DNA from: Conidiobolus incongruus B7586
Taxonomy: Eukaryota > Entomophthoromycota > Entomophthoromycetes > Entomophthorales > Conidiobolaceae
Assembly (NCBI GenBank): GCA_000697335.1
Contig: JNEM01008581.1
Span: forward strand, 1-18,699
DNA length: 18,699 nt
Reading direction: 5' to 3'
Shown: piece after piece, positions 1 through 11,032 of the stretch
Layout of the letters: every line of letters begins with the position of its first letter
How positions within the stretch are numbered: position 1 is the stretch's first letter
Translations under genes and position numbers: made by a program
The notes under the pieces: model-generated
What the model saw: the letters and a program-made list of their open reading frames with translations, nothing else
What the model was told of the DNA's origin: nothing
The model's database searches: none

Positions 1-152
1 CCCCAACTCATTAGTAGACACAAACGCATTATCCAGCGATTACTTCCTGTAGTTAACCAAGTTCCTCCCCAGCTAACCATTACACATAGCAGGACAAATG
101 TTAATTTGAATACTGATGTCTGAGGTGACTCTGCGAGGGGAACTTCTTTGAA

Positions 153-441
153 TGTTACAGGAGATAAAATAGAACGTAACAGTACCATAATGATAGCTAA
201 TTAATGTGAATAAAATATTATAACTCTGAGGAACTTATTTATTAATTATTAGATCTGTTAAAGGAATGACCAGAATAGCTCATCTAGCTATTCTGATGTG
301 TTCTCTTATACTTCTTTTGGCCTTCTTTGTCTTCTTTGTCTTCTTTGTCCTTTTGTCTTGTAGTGATTATTTCAAGGGAAGTGGAACTTTAAATGTTCCT
401 ATTATATCCTATTTTAGGTAATGTCACGTTGACTCGTGACA
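153..441 (+). repeat. Probable 3' LTR, 289 bp
   Basis: It begins TGTTACAGGAGATA and ends TTGACTCGTGACA, giving the TG...CA ends and short terminal inverted repeat (TGTYAC) of an LTR. Inside are an AATAAA-type signal near 210, a hairpin at 271-295 (10-bp stem CAGAATAGCT, 5-nt loop) and three tandem copies of the 9-mer CTTCTTTGT at 322-348. The last 20 bases form their own palindrome (TGTCACG at 422-428, CGTGACA at 435-441). Both ends recur, in reverse, at 15780-16040, which supports these limits. The partner LTR is not in the window, so LTR divergence cannot be read. Confidence 0.5.
271..295. repeat. Perfect 10-bp inverted repeat inside the LTR
   Basis: CAGAATAGCT at 271-280 is followed by the loop CATCT and then by the exact reverse complement at 286-295. 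It would fold as a hairpin in either transcript. It lies in the middle of the LTR, downstream of an AATAAA-like signal, so a role in the LTR transcript's end or leader is possible but not shown. Confidence 0.6.
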
Positions 442-640
442 ATTTATTAATTTATTGATTTATTGATAAATTAGAAAAAATATATTAAATATTTTAATAT
501 TATAAATATTTTGAATCCCATATTTTTTTTCTTTGCATTAATTAAAATTAAATTAAAAAAGTAAAAAATATACAGTTAATTTTTAACAAAAAAAAATAAA
601 ATTAAACAGAATATTGATTAATTATTTTACTGAAAAAAAC

Positions 641-1401
641 ATGTCCCAAGATATTGAAAGATTGAAGTCTTTAATCACTGCTATTCCTGACTTTCCTCAA
701 CCTGTAAATTATTTTATATAATATAATATTCAGATAATTTAATTTTATATTTATTTATTATTAGGGAATTTTATTCAGAGATATCTTCCCAATCTTTCAA
801 GATCCTATCGCTGTCGAATCTTTGATCACTCATATTCTTCACCATGTTAACTCTACTTTAGATAAGAAAGTTGATGTTGTCGTTGGTAATTGATATTGGT
901 AAAATTTATAATTCACCGTTTTAAATATTTATAATTAGGTTTGGACGCTCGTGGTTTTCTTTTCGGACCTCTTATCGCTATGAGATTAGGAGCTGCTTTC
1001 GTTCCTGTCCGTAAGAGAGGCAAGTTACCCGGTCAAACTATTCAAGCTGAATATACTAAGGAATATGGTGTTGTAAGTTTATTAATATAATTATTCAATA
1101 ATATTATTTTTTTTATCATATCATACTTAAAGGATATTTTTGAAATGCAACAAAATGCCATTAAATCTGGTCAAAATGTTATTATTGTTGATGATTTAAT
1201 TGCTACTGGTAATACAAGGATATTTGTCATCATTTTTAGAGATATTGATAATTTTGTATAGGAGGATCTGCTTACGCTGCTGGTGAATTAGTTAAGAAGA
1301 GCTCAGGCAATATTTTGGAATACATTTTTGTTATTGAATTGGAAGCTTTGGGAGGTGCTAAAAAATTGCAAGCTCCTGTCTATTCTTTGATTAAGTATTA
1401 G
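641..1401 (+). CDS. APT1: Adenine phosphoribosyltransferase, five exons
   Basis: Exons 641-703, 765-885, 939-1072, 1133-1208 and 1262-1401 join into 177 codons plus TAG. APRT converts adenine and PRPP to AMP and pyrophosphate in cytosolic purine salvage. Landmarks are GILFRDI near residue 22, [10 protein letters not shown] at 63-72, the flexible loop [10 protein letters not shown] at 86-95, and the PRPP-binding signature [14 protein letters not shown] at 122-135, which includes the paired aspartates D126 and D127. Length matches the family (about 180 residues). The start is the first ATG, directly before the conserved N-terminal helix. The four introns (53-61 bp) have GT...AG ends, and two of them split a glycine codon. 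No residue expected of the active site is missing. The first 200 bp upstream abut the LTR end, so the promoter must be short or lie partly within the LTR. Confidence 0.95.
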
Positions 1402-2358
1402 TTAAATTGGAGTTTAATTAATAAATTAATTTAATATCAGTTTTGATAATTAATAAATATTAATATTGATCAATTACTTAATGATTTAAATATACTATTC
1501 ATTTTTCAAAATAATATACTATTTTTTGATTTGATAATGTTAAAAATTGTATAATAAAATTAAATCGATTATCATTATATAATATTCTTAATACAACATC
1601 AATTTTTTTTACAAAAATTTGAAAAATTGTAAAATTTAATTATTATTATTATTATTATATAATACTTAAAAATATTAAATCAACATGACAATATTTATAT
1701 GGTAGGGTGATAAACATCATTATTTCTATAGTCTAATATTCTATTTTGCGAAATTGAAGATGATTGTTAAATATGATTCAAAGCTAACAATAATATTATA
1801 TTTAACTTCAAATATTTAGTCATTGGATTGATTATATTTGATAGACTGTGGTGTAATGTTTATAATTTTTATCAGTATTTGTAAGTAAAATAAGAATAAA
1901 AAGAAAATCAAATAATCAAATACTATAACTCAATAAGAGTTAGCAAAATGATATTTTTGTAAGTATCAAATTATAACAGTTACATAGAATATAGTGACTA
2001 CTAAATATATACAGTTGATTGGATAAAATCTATTTATATCTTGCAATTTCAAAATTGATGAACATAATTTTACTACTTTTTCTTCTATTGGAATTACAAA
2101 TGTATCAATCAATATTTATCTAATTGGTATAAATTGTCATAATGTACTCAAAAGCTAATAGTTAATACACATAAAACATTTCATTCAGCAACAATTGTTA
2201 AAAGCATAAATTAAAAATGAGAATCAAATTGCATTATTAAGTGTTAGGAATAAGAGAAATTAAAATAAACTTATCAATGATTATTTAATTAGTGAAAATA
2301 TGTATTTCAGTATAAGATATATAGTTAGCAGTAATTTATTGCTAATTAAATTTAATTT

Positions 2359-2766
2359 CATTAAGTTAGTACATTTAAACCAGCTGAGTTGGGTGTTTTT
2401 CCTTTGAATGACATATTAGAGAATTAACAGTTGTTATGTGTTAATAACAATTTTGACATACTATTGGAAGATAAATTCATAACTAAAAATGACCATATGT
2501 CTGTAAAGGTTGAAGGTTCTAAAGAAACTGTCAAATTACCAAGTCATTCTCACAATTTTTGCCTTGCTATCATATATTTTAAATAAGATGTTAGTGATAG
2601 ATATTCAAGGTTCAAAATCTGCAAAGATTCCTATTTTGCAATACATTTACGCTGTTAAATGCATGAGTACGTATCTACTCCATCAAACTATTCAACAATC
2701 TTAAAAATGCACTCCCAAATATGTGAATATCAGTTAGTTGAAATCAAGTACATCATTGAAATTTGA
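2359..2766 (+). pseudogene. Decayed coding relic, family not recognised
   Basis: One forward frame keeps protein-like composition for about 135 codons, with only four stops (three TAA and one TGA). It uses His, Cys, Lys, Ser and Pro in a way unlike the surrounding AT-rich noise, for example KVEGSKETVKLPSHSHNF from codon 2503. A 64-codon frame at 2510-2704 overlaps it in another phase and looks like its shadow. I do not recognise a family. A BTB-like reading was considered and is not supported. The stops could be C-to-T changes at glutamine codons, as in the mariner element, but without a homologue this is a guess. Confidence 0.3.
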
Positions 2767-4355
2767 ACAACTATATATATGAATCATTCCTACTTATTGA
2801 ATGAAAGTAATAATATTATTAATTGCATCCTTCATTAATCTGCTCATTTTATGAATAGATCAGTCAATGCAAAAAATAAAAATTTAATTTAATAATTAAT
2901 ACTAGCTTTTAAATAAATTATGAATTGAAAATTACAGTATATGATCCACTAATTTAAATGCTGAAATATTTTTGAATAATTTATTTTGATAGTTGATAAA
3001 CAGAAATGAAAAAATGATATAATTTTTCATTAATCAATTTAAATGATTTAATATATTAAGTAATTATTGAAAAAATATAAACAATGTCGATCGAGATCTA
3101 TTTAACTAAAATTTTATATTTACTGCTATGAAATGTAAATGAAATAATTTTGATAATTAAACTAATAAAGTTTGAAATAGTTAGCTTTTTTGTAATTATC
3201 TGCATTTTTTGAATTTCAAATAAAGAATTAATATCCAAATTTTTTTGGGTAATAAAATCAAATATTTCAATCAAGTTGCGAATTTATAATATGGTACCAT
3301 AGTAATGTATAATTTATTATATCTATCCTTGCATTTAATTTTTCTAAAGTTTTAAAAGTTCTTTAAAGTTATCCATTTCTTGGCTATAATTTTTAAATTA
3401 ATCTATTTTAATAACTGATAAGGTCAGCAATTTTCGGTCCATCGCAAAATCCAATATCAAAACATTACATTTTTTTATTTAAAAATAGGAATTGTAGAAT
3501 AAACAAATAAATTCTATTGTATTTAATAATATTTATAAACTTCAAAATACACATTGCTATAATTGATTATATTCAGATAAACTTTGGCAAAAAGATATTC
3601 AGCCAAAATCAATACTTGAATTTGACAGTTTTTATGATTTTTTGTGATTCAATTTGTATGTCACAAAATTTGACTTGACTTCGTTTTATTTATAAATCAA
3701 GTTTAATTGATTTTTGGGCTAATTTGCTAGAAATGCTACAAGTCCTAGTAATCATTTCAAGAATTGACTAATAATTTCGCTAAAACTAGGTCCTCAGTTT
3801 GACACTATAGTATTTATCATTTTGATTTATTGAATAATATAAAAAGTAATCACTCTAATAAATTATTTCAGCTTGCATATCCAATCAGATTGATCTTTTC
3901 CACCTAGATTGTTGGATTGATTGGAGTAATAATATCAATTAAATTTTCCATCAGTTGCATTAATTGATGCATTTTATAATAAAATCATTTCAATTACTTG
4001 AATACAATTATAAGGTATTTTCATCATGTTAGAGCAATGTTAACAATAATATGATATAAAAAGCATCAAATAATAGATGTATTTTAAACAATCGGAAATT
4101 GATTAAAAATTTGAATATATTGAACTCAAAATTCAAACCAACAGCTCAAATTGAATCAAAAATTTCAATTTAGCTGTATTCAGCTAATTGATTCTTTGTT
4201 TGTTGTTGATTAAACAAATTAAAAATCACTCAATAGGTTTTTTTATTATTGTTATTAATTATAAATATTATGAAATCCCCCATTTGAATTGAAAAAATTT
4301 ACTATACCCAAAAGTATTACAAAAAATAATATTTATTCTAGAGGGCAAAATATTT

Positions 4356-4370
4356 ATATCTCAGAGATAT
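4356..4370. repeat. 15-bp palindrome
   Basis: ATATCTC and GAGATAT flank a single A. This is a perfect short dyad in the upstream region of the TBC gene. It is compatible with a dimeric factor site but could be chance in AT-rich DNA. Confidence 0.3.
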
Positions 4371-4484
4371 GAATATTAAACTCATACTTTTTGATGGGGA
4401 TGGTTCAGAGTAATATAATGGGTGAGGGATGATCTATTTAGGGAAGTACATTTTATTTCAATCAATTTTCATCTCAATTCACTT

Positions 4485-4510
4485 TCCACCCCTCTCTCCT
4501 TATAAATAGA
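4485..4510 (+). promoter_or_regulatory. Possible TATA-type promoter upstream of the TBC gene
   Basis: A canonical TATAAATA at 4501-4508 follows a pyrimidine-rich stretch (CCACCCCTCTCTCCT). The next gene downstream on this strand starts 385 bases later, which leaves a long leader or an unseen leader intron. Direction and use are inferred. Confidence 0.3.
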
Positions 4511-4892
4511 TAGTGCGATTTGATTGGTCTATTAAAAAAGTATAAATTAAGCTAATAAACATTTCATATTTCCCATTTATCAAATTGAATTGATGAATTT
4601 CAGATTATAGGATTTGCTGTATTTTGATTCTTTATCAAACACATAGTACCTTTCAAACACATACTCTATCTTTACAAAACATCATCATAATTGTACTACC
4701 ATTTACCATAAACAGCACATTAACTAATATTTGATATTTCTTTATTCTGGTACATAAATATTCTTATAATTAAACTCACTAGACCATTCATATTTTTGTA
4801 TCAAATATTCATTAACATCATTTAAATACATTAATATATTTATAACATACATTAAACTATTTTGTCGAAAAATATAATACAGGAAATATAAG

Positions 4893-7137
4893 ATGGAATC
4901 TTATAAACAACGGTACGTAGAGATACAACTAAATTTATCAATTCAATTTGAACAATTTTCTAATTTCAATTAATACATTCAACATTTTTTTCAACAACTC
5001 AAACTAAATAAAATTCCATTATTAGACTTCATATATTTGAAACTGTCACAGACCCTACGAGGCCAGCTTATACTGCTACAAATAATTCTGAAGTAGATAA
5101 CTGGTGCGTCAATTTAAATGAACTACGCAGATTATGTAAAGGAGGTACGCAGAATCCCACGTTCCTATTTCTCCGACTAACAATAATTTTTAGGAATTCC
5201 TGATAAACCCGGAATTAGAGCTACATGCTGGAAGGTTCGACTAATATCAAAATTAAATATTGATTTACACTCATTCAAATATTAGTTATTACTTGGTGTT
5301 TTACCATTAGATAAACGCCAATGGCATGCAGAACTTTCTCAAAAGCGCCAAGATTATTATGTAATATAATTGCTATGATTACTTTTAAAAATTGATTTTA
5401 ACACATTTATTTCAGGATTTTGTCAAGGATTTAGTTGTAAACCCAGGTATTAGCTTTTCAAGATCAGATCAATCCAAGAAAAAAGTCCTTGATCATGTAA
5501 TTTTTAATCATATATACTCGGCGAATTTAGTTACTGACCTAATGATTTAGCCTCTTGATCCCGATCCAAATAGTAAATGGTCAGTTTATTTCCAGGATAA
5601 TGCCATCTTGGAACAAATTGATATGGATGTTCGCCGTACATTAAGTGATATGGCATTTTTTCAATTACCTGTTAAATCATCACCTCAATTCCGTGTTCAA
5701 CAGTTGCCTATTGATAATCATAATTCACCTTTACCACGTAAACTTAGTGATGTACCCTCTCTAATCTCTGATAACTCCTCTAATCCTGATTCACCTCCTA
5801 AACCAACTCCTTTAAATTTATCACCACCTAATCAACTACAATCCTTATCTACACCAGAGCCTCCATTCCACTCACGCTCTGCTCCATGGCAGTTTGTCTC
5901 TGAGGAAAAGAGAAGAAGTTTATTTAAAAGATTAGAAAATGTCAATTCAGATATTGGAATGAGAGAAAGACCTCAAGCCCAAGTTCCGCCAAAATTTAGA
6001 AAACAGAGGTCATCATCACATTCATTTATTTCGCCCTCTGTTCACGACCTTACAAGCTCATCAGCATTTAAACGTCGTCAATCAATTGATCCAACAACTC
6101 TTTCTAAATGTTCCATACCAACTCCATCATCTATCCCTGCCATCACAGAAACACCGATTGTTCAAGATTTACATTGGGAAGCACTTGAGAGAATTTTATT
6201 TATTTATGCCAAATTGAATCCTGGCGTTGGATATGTTCAAGGAATGAATGAGCTTTTAGGTCCTTTGTATTATATTTGTGCCAACGATTCACCCGATTCA
6301 CCTTTAGACGGATTGGCACATGCAGAAGCAGATGCTTTCTATCTATTCACACAATTGATGGCAGGCCAAAGAGACCAATTTGTGAGACTATTAGATTATG
6401 ATAAGAGTGTTGGTGTCAATGCATCGCTCCAAGAATTTTCCATTATTCTCAAACAAGTGTGTCCTGAGCTTCATCAAGATTTTGAATATAAGCAGATTGA
6501 TCTTGCTTACTTTGCTTTTCGCTGGATTACAGTGCTCGGTACACAAGAATTTCCATTACCCGAGGTAATTAGACTGTGGGATACATTATTTTCACATGTC
6601 CCACTTTCACACTTCCAAGATCTACAAAATCCTACTATATCGCCACTACACACAATGATTCAAATTGGTGTTGCAATGGTATGTCTCATCAGGGATGAGT
6701 TAATTGAAGGAACATTTGTCGATAATATAAAATGTTTGCAGAATTATCCTTTAACAGATATTGGCGAAATTATCTTTTACGCATTTCAGCTTGAAGCGTT
6801 GCCTGAGCACAGTACATTACAAGAATTAATGAACAATAATCATAATCAAAATGATCAAGAAAGTACAAATACTGAAGAAGAAGTCACTCCCAAAGATCGT
6901 ATTAATGAGTTAACACAACAAATGAAAAACTTTGGTAAACAGTTTAAAGATAAACATGGTTCCTTATTCAATGCTCCAAATAGCTTCATGATGAAAACAG
7001 GGATCAATGATTCGAAGTCATCAATAAGCTGCATGTGGTCAAATACTACCCGTATAATTCCGACAGCAGTTGAAGCTAATTCAATTACCGCACCCGTAAA
7101 GAGCTGGTTCCAACAAAAGGGATGGTTTAAAACATAA
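4893..7137 (+). CDS. TBC1D13-like Rab GTPase-activating protein, six exons
   Basis: Exons 4893-4912, 5026-5144, 5194-5234, 5286-5360, 5416-5496 and 5551-7137 give 640 residues. TBC proteins speed GTP hydrolysis by Rab GTPases at endomembranes; TBC1D13 is reported to act on Rab35. The order of conserved blocks follows TBC1D13: GGIPDKPGIRATCWK, then HPLDPDPNSKW, then the arginine-finger motif IxxDxxR as IDMDVRR (135-141), then HWEALERILFIYAKLNPG from 320, and the glutamine finger YVQ (340-342) with GMNE. Both catalytic fingers (R141 and Q342) are present. Between them lies an insert of about 175 residues rich in Ser, Pro and Asn. After the domain comes an Asn/Gln/Glu-rich stretch, then a tail ending in WFKT. 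The first exon is only 20 nt. The ATG at 4893 is the best start because splicing from it keeps the frame through all five introns. Confidence 0.9.
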
Positions 7138-8712
7138 TTGTTAAATTTATTTAATATTCCTGTACATTTCTAACCAAATTAAAATCGCGAAGTTTTGATA
7201 TCCAACACCCAATATACTAACTTAACCCTTTATTCATAATTCACCCACTTACTGATTTTACCTAATAATGTATATAAATATTAATTACTCAATAATTTAA
7301 TTATTTCTCCAATAAAGCAGATATTTTTGAATAATTTTCAATTAAAATGAACTAATATATTAATATTTCCTTTGTTTTAGCGTCAACAAACCAAAAGTTT
7401 TCCAGTCATCTCTGACTAGCCAATCATATCTAATACTAAAGATGACTTGATTAACACACAACCTGATGACATTGACATCATATGAATATTAGAAAATGAT
7501 ATTGATCTGCAAATAAGCTACCTATTTTTACCACTAGGAAACTCAAATGGAAAATAGGAGATTATCAAGGAGACCTTCTAGACTTCCTATTTAACCTAAT
7601 ATCGAACTAAATTTTTACTAAATTTTTTTTAATTTTTACAGATTTTTTTTTATTTTATCAAATATTAAAAAATATTAATAATTTATAATATATCAAAGTT
7701 TTCAATCTATATCTGGATAATTTTTAATTAATTTAGAGATGATTAAATATATTAAGGAAAACAAAATTGGTTTTTTTATTTAATTGATTAATTATTCAAT
7801 ACTCAAAATTCCTTTTTTTTAAATAATAAAAAATTTTTTTAATTTTTTTTAATAAATTATAATATTAAAAATAATTCAAATATATGATTATTATTATAAA
7901 AAGCATTTAAGATAACAAATTATATATATTAATAATTTTAATTGTCAGATAAAACATCTATAATAAATAAGAATTCAATGTATTATTAAAAATCTTTAAT
8001 AATTACAATTAAAATAAATATTAATGCAAATATTCAAAAGGAATAATTAAAATACTGTTAATCCTTTGAATAAAAATTTGATATTATTAATTTAATAATA
8101 AATGATATTATACATTATTTCATTAACTTGATGAATAATAATTCAAAGTAGGTTTTAATAATTTTATTAGGGTTTGTATTGTTTTAGACTTTTAAAATAA
8201 TTTGAAAATTTATACTATCGAATAAATATTTAAATAACTGGAAAAAATATTATATTTAATAAATATAATAATACTAATAATTATATTTGTTTTTATTAAT
8301 ATTATATGTATATTAATTGGTGATATTGAATTTTTAATATTAATAATTATTTTTGTAAAATGTATTGTTAAAAATCAATAAAATAATGATTTGTCTCTAT
8401 GTTTAAGATTCGAAATCATTCTGAAACAATATCTGTATGAATATATATATTCTATTTTATAAATAAGCTTAGGATTTTACTCACAAATTCAAAAATATAT
8501 AATTTATAATTAATTGAAAAATTTTGTAGTCGGATAAATTAAATTATTTTATTAACAGAAATAGATTGAACCAAAAAATTGAGCCAATCAACCTCATAAA
8601 AACTCACGTCATCCCATATAAATTTTCAACCTAATTAATTCATTAAAATTCGTATTCCTTCCTTCAATTAAAAATTAAAATTATAAAAACTGTATTTTTC
8701 AATTCTAATAAT
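7138..8712. other. AT-rich spacer between the TBC and SNM1 genes
   Basis: No intact gene was found. The first 250 bases are the probable 3' UTR of the TBC gene, with an AATAAA-like motif near 7310. A short coding relic lies at 7381-7602. From about 7610 to 8560 the DNA is extremely AT-rich with homopolymer T and A runs. The last 150 bases before 8713 recover some C and form the SNM1 leader; no clear TATA box was chosen. Confidence 0.6.
7381..7602 (+). pseudogene. Short relic resembling the C-terminal (UCH37-binding) domain of Rpn13
   Basis: Right after an acceptor-like TTTGTTTTAG, a forward frame of about 72 codons reads as coding apart from a handful of stops (TAG, TGA and TAA). It contains LINTQPDDIDII, ILENDIDLQ, LFLPLGNSNGK and EIIKETF. 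This order resembles the end of Rpn13/ADRM1, which has a leucine-rich stretch, LPHLP, an acidic EIxET helix and then SPQFxQAL. Rpn13 is the proteasome ubiquitin receptor, and this domain binds the deubiquitinase UCH37. No upstream Pru domain is visible here. The stops fit C-to-T or G-to-A changes at CAG and TGG. Identity is tentative, since the match was read by eye over about 50 residues. Confidence 0.3.
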
Positions 8713-10944
8713 ATGTCAAGATCCATAAAAAAATCTAAATCTTTAAATATAAACAATATAAACAAAATTACAAATTATTTCAAACCATTAGGAACTGTTA
8801 CCAATAAAATTTCAACCATCAAATCTGATAACAGTTACTTTGAACTCAAGTCAGAGTCACAAGAAGTTGAGATAGATAAAGAAAACTCCAATAGAACTAG
8901 AAATAATGACAAATTTATAAGGTCGAAAAATTCTAAAAGTTTAAGTAATTTCAAATCGACTGTAGTCAAGACCGAAGTGGCTAGAGTCGCTAAGGTGATA
9001 GAAATTTCGAGTGAGGATTCGGATGTGGAAGCTTTCATGGAAGAGAAAGTGAAGGTATACTATTTTTAACATTTTAATTTTATTATTTATTAAAATGAAT
9101 TGAAGGTTAAGAGTGTTAAGTCTGAGGAAACTTCTATAATTATTAGCGATAGCAGGACAAATAATCAAGTAATACACTATATAAGGTTATTAATAATTTA
9201 TAGTTTTGGTTAACAATATATAGATTCAAAATGGAGTTATTGACAATATTAAAAATGAGGAATCTATCTATATTACCAGTTCTTCAGCCACAGAACCTCA
9301 TAATCGTAAAAGTGCTTCGGGGACTATGTCCAATGATATTGACAGTCTCCTGAATGAAGAGTTTCCTAATGAATTAGAAAATGTAATATATTAAAATGAT
9401 TTTGCTTGATTTCATAATATCACTATACTAAATTATTGATAGATTGAAAACTACTTATTTGATGATAATAAATGTGGTGAATGCACCAATCAAACAAGTC
9501 CTCCCAAAGAAGAATCTCATAATGGATTTGAAAATGTAATATAAATATACAATATATAATATATATTTAAATATAATTGTTAGGCCTGGTGGATGAAAGA
9601 ATGGGGTCAAATAGAAAGTCAAATGACTGCCAATGCAAGCGATCAAATGACTATATATTCGAGTGTGGTATCCACCCCTGATTCGGATTTACCTCCTTTT
9701 AAGGGTCCTTTACCTCAATCTAAAAAAGTCCCAGGTAAGCCTTACTAACATTCAATTTACTATTATTATTAATAATGCAATTAACAGGTACTACATTTAG
9801 TGTAGATGCTTTCAAATATGGATGTATACCAGGATGTAAAGCTTATTTCTTGACACATTTCCATGCAGATCACTATATGGGACTATCATCAAAATTCAAC
9901 TATGGTATAGTATACTGCTCCCCAATTACCTACAATCTAGTCATACAACAACTCCGTGTCAAGCCCGAATATTTGGTCAAACTACCTATGAACCAACCAG
10001 TAATCATTGACAAAGTAAAAGTAACATTATACGGAGCTAATCATTGTCCAGGCTCCGCACTATTCCTATTCGAAGTACCCAACCCCATATCATCCAAAAA
10101 CCCTCCCACACGAATCCTACACACTGGAGATTTTCGAGTATCTTCGAATCATTGTACAATTCCCGACTTTCAAAATTTAAATCACGTATATTTAGATACA
10201 ACATACCTGAATCCCAACTACAAATTCCCTCTACAATCCAAAGTGTTGAAAGAAACAGTGAAGTTGGCAGAGCGGTTCATGAATGGAAATGCATTAATCA
10301 ACGAATCAAAGCAGTCTACAATCTTTCAATATTTGAAGAATTTACCCACTTCAGTGCAGCCTAAAGCCAGTTATAAGAAGAAGCTAATTGTTGTGGGTAC
10401 TTATACTATTGGGAAAGAGCGAATCTTCCTAGCCATTGCTGAAGCTCTGAATCTAAAGATATATGTAACAAAGGACAAGGAAAAGATATTGAACTGTTAT
10501 GAAAATCCCAATATTCAGAGATTGATTACCAAAAATCCCAGGGAAGCTAATATTCATGTAGTGAAAATGATGCAGTTGAATCATATCAAACTCAAAGAGT
10601 ACTTGGACAGTTTTCAAGGTCATTTCGACCAAATATTAGCTCTAAAACCTACCGGATGGACATTTCAGAGTCAAGAACCTAAAAAATTTAAGAGGACTGT
10701 AGCTTATTCAAATTCAAAATTAGTAGAGGAAGATGAAGAACAGATAAGATTTCAAAAATTGATTCAATCAACAAAAATCACATTGTACGGAGTGCCATAC
10801 AGTGAACATTCGTCATTTGAAGAACTACAACAATTTATCAAGAGTATCCGACACAGCAAATTGAATATCGTAGCCACCGTAAAACCGATGGGTGTAGAAT
10901 TCAGTCAAGTGTACAGCTATTTAAACCAATGGAAATCAAGCTAA
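8713..10944 (+). CDS. PSO2: SNM1/PSO2-type DNA interstrand crosslink repair nuclease, six exons
   Basis: Exons 8713-9054, 9106-9168, 9224-9382, 9443-9535, 9584-9734 and 9788-10944 join to 654 residues. Family members are nuclear metallo-beta-lactamase/beta-CASP 5' exonucleases that digest past interstrand crosslinks. The C-terminal half carries the catalytic motifs: HFHADH (293-298), NHCPG with H355, HTGDF with D384, GTYTIGKE (473-480), ALKPTGW (554-560) and YSEHSS with H610. All expected metal and catalytic residues are present. The N-terminal 270 residues are low-complexity and linker-like. They hold a PCNA-box-like INKITNYF (16-23), an acidic SUMO-interaction-like VIEISSEDSD (95-104), a second one, SIIISDS (124-130), and a CxxC-x11-H at 199-214. 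Introns are 48-60 bp. An AATAAA at 10955-10960 follows the stop. The gene is convergent with mS38, and the two stop codons are 88 bp apart. Confidence 0.93.
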
Positions 10945-10954
10945 ATCTCAAAAT

Positions 10955-10960
10955 AATAAA
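10955..10960 (+). terminator. Polyadenylation signal of the SNM1 gene
   Basis: AATAAA lies 11 bases after the TAA of the nuclease gene, in the short convergent gap before the mS38 stop. It is a plausible cleavage/polyadenylation signal. Confidence 0.5.
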
Positions 10961-11032
10961 TCCATTATTCTATACTAAACTATCATTTTATTGTTTTAAA
11001 AGGTATTAAATAATAAATTTCCCTAAAATCAA

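Larger units (their letters stand above)
1..441 (+). mobile_element. 3' end of an LTR retrotransposon (Ty3/gypsy-like), cut by the window edge
   Basis: An open frame of about 40 codons enters from the left edge and closes at 121-123. It is followed by a purine-rich tract at 135-142 (GAGGGGAA), as expected of a polypurine tract, and then by a probable 3' LTR from 153 to 441. The open frame uses GC-richer codons than the flanks and would be the C-terminal end of the element's last gene. I cannot identify the domain from so short a piece. The family call rests on LTR style (TGTTAC...GTGACA ends), which is common in fungal chromovirus-type elements, not on a recognised protein. The 5' part lies outside the window, so I cannot say whether the whole element is broken. 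Age is unknown. Confidence 0.5.
1402..4892. other. Gene-poor 3.5-kb AT-rich spacer
   Basis: No intact coding frame or convincing spliced gene was found on either strand. The stretch has short TTA/ATT runs (1638-1657), one decayed coding relic at about 2359-2766 and a promoter-like patch near 4480-4510. Base texture between 3580 and 3960 is richer in G and C than the extreme AT runs around it, so it may hold older, unrecognisable coding remains. Confidence 0.6.

Noticed and set aside
322-348. Three CTTCTTTGT repeats as a coding Thr-Lys-Lys tract on the minus strand
   Set aside because: The frame is closed by stops on both sides within a short distance; it is a small tandem repeat in the LTR.
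430-435. TGACTC, a Gcn4/Bas1-type site about 200 bp upstream of the purine salvage gene
   Set aside because: It is part of the LTR terminal sequence and recurs at the second LTR, so its presence needs no link to purine control.
2510-2704. 64-codon forward frame in the gene desert
   Set aside because: It overlaps a longer, more protein-like relic in another frame, has no family resemblance and no visible promoter or neighbours; treated as a shadow.
8835-9177. Two minus-strand frames over the first SNM1 exons
   Set aside because: Shadows of the spliced SNM1 gene, without recognisable content.
9455-9646. 63-codon hydrophobic minus-strand frame
   Set aside because: It lies across SNM1 exons 4 and 5 and the intron between; its hydrophobicity comes from AT-rich intron complement.
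10044-10364. 106-codon frame inside the SNM1 catalytic domain
   Set aside because: Out-of-frame overlap with the conserved metallo-beta-lactamase domain.
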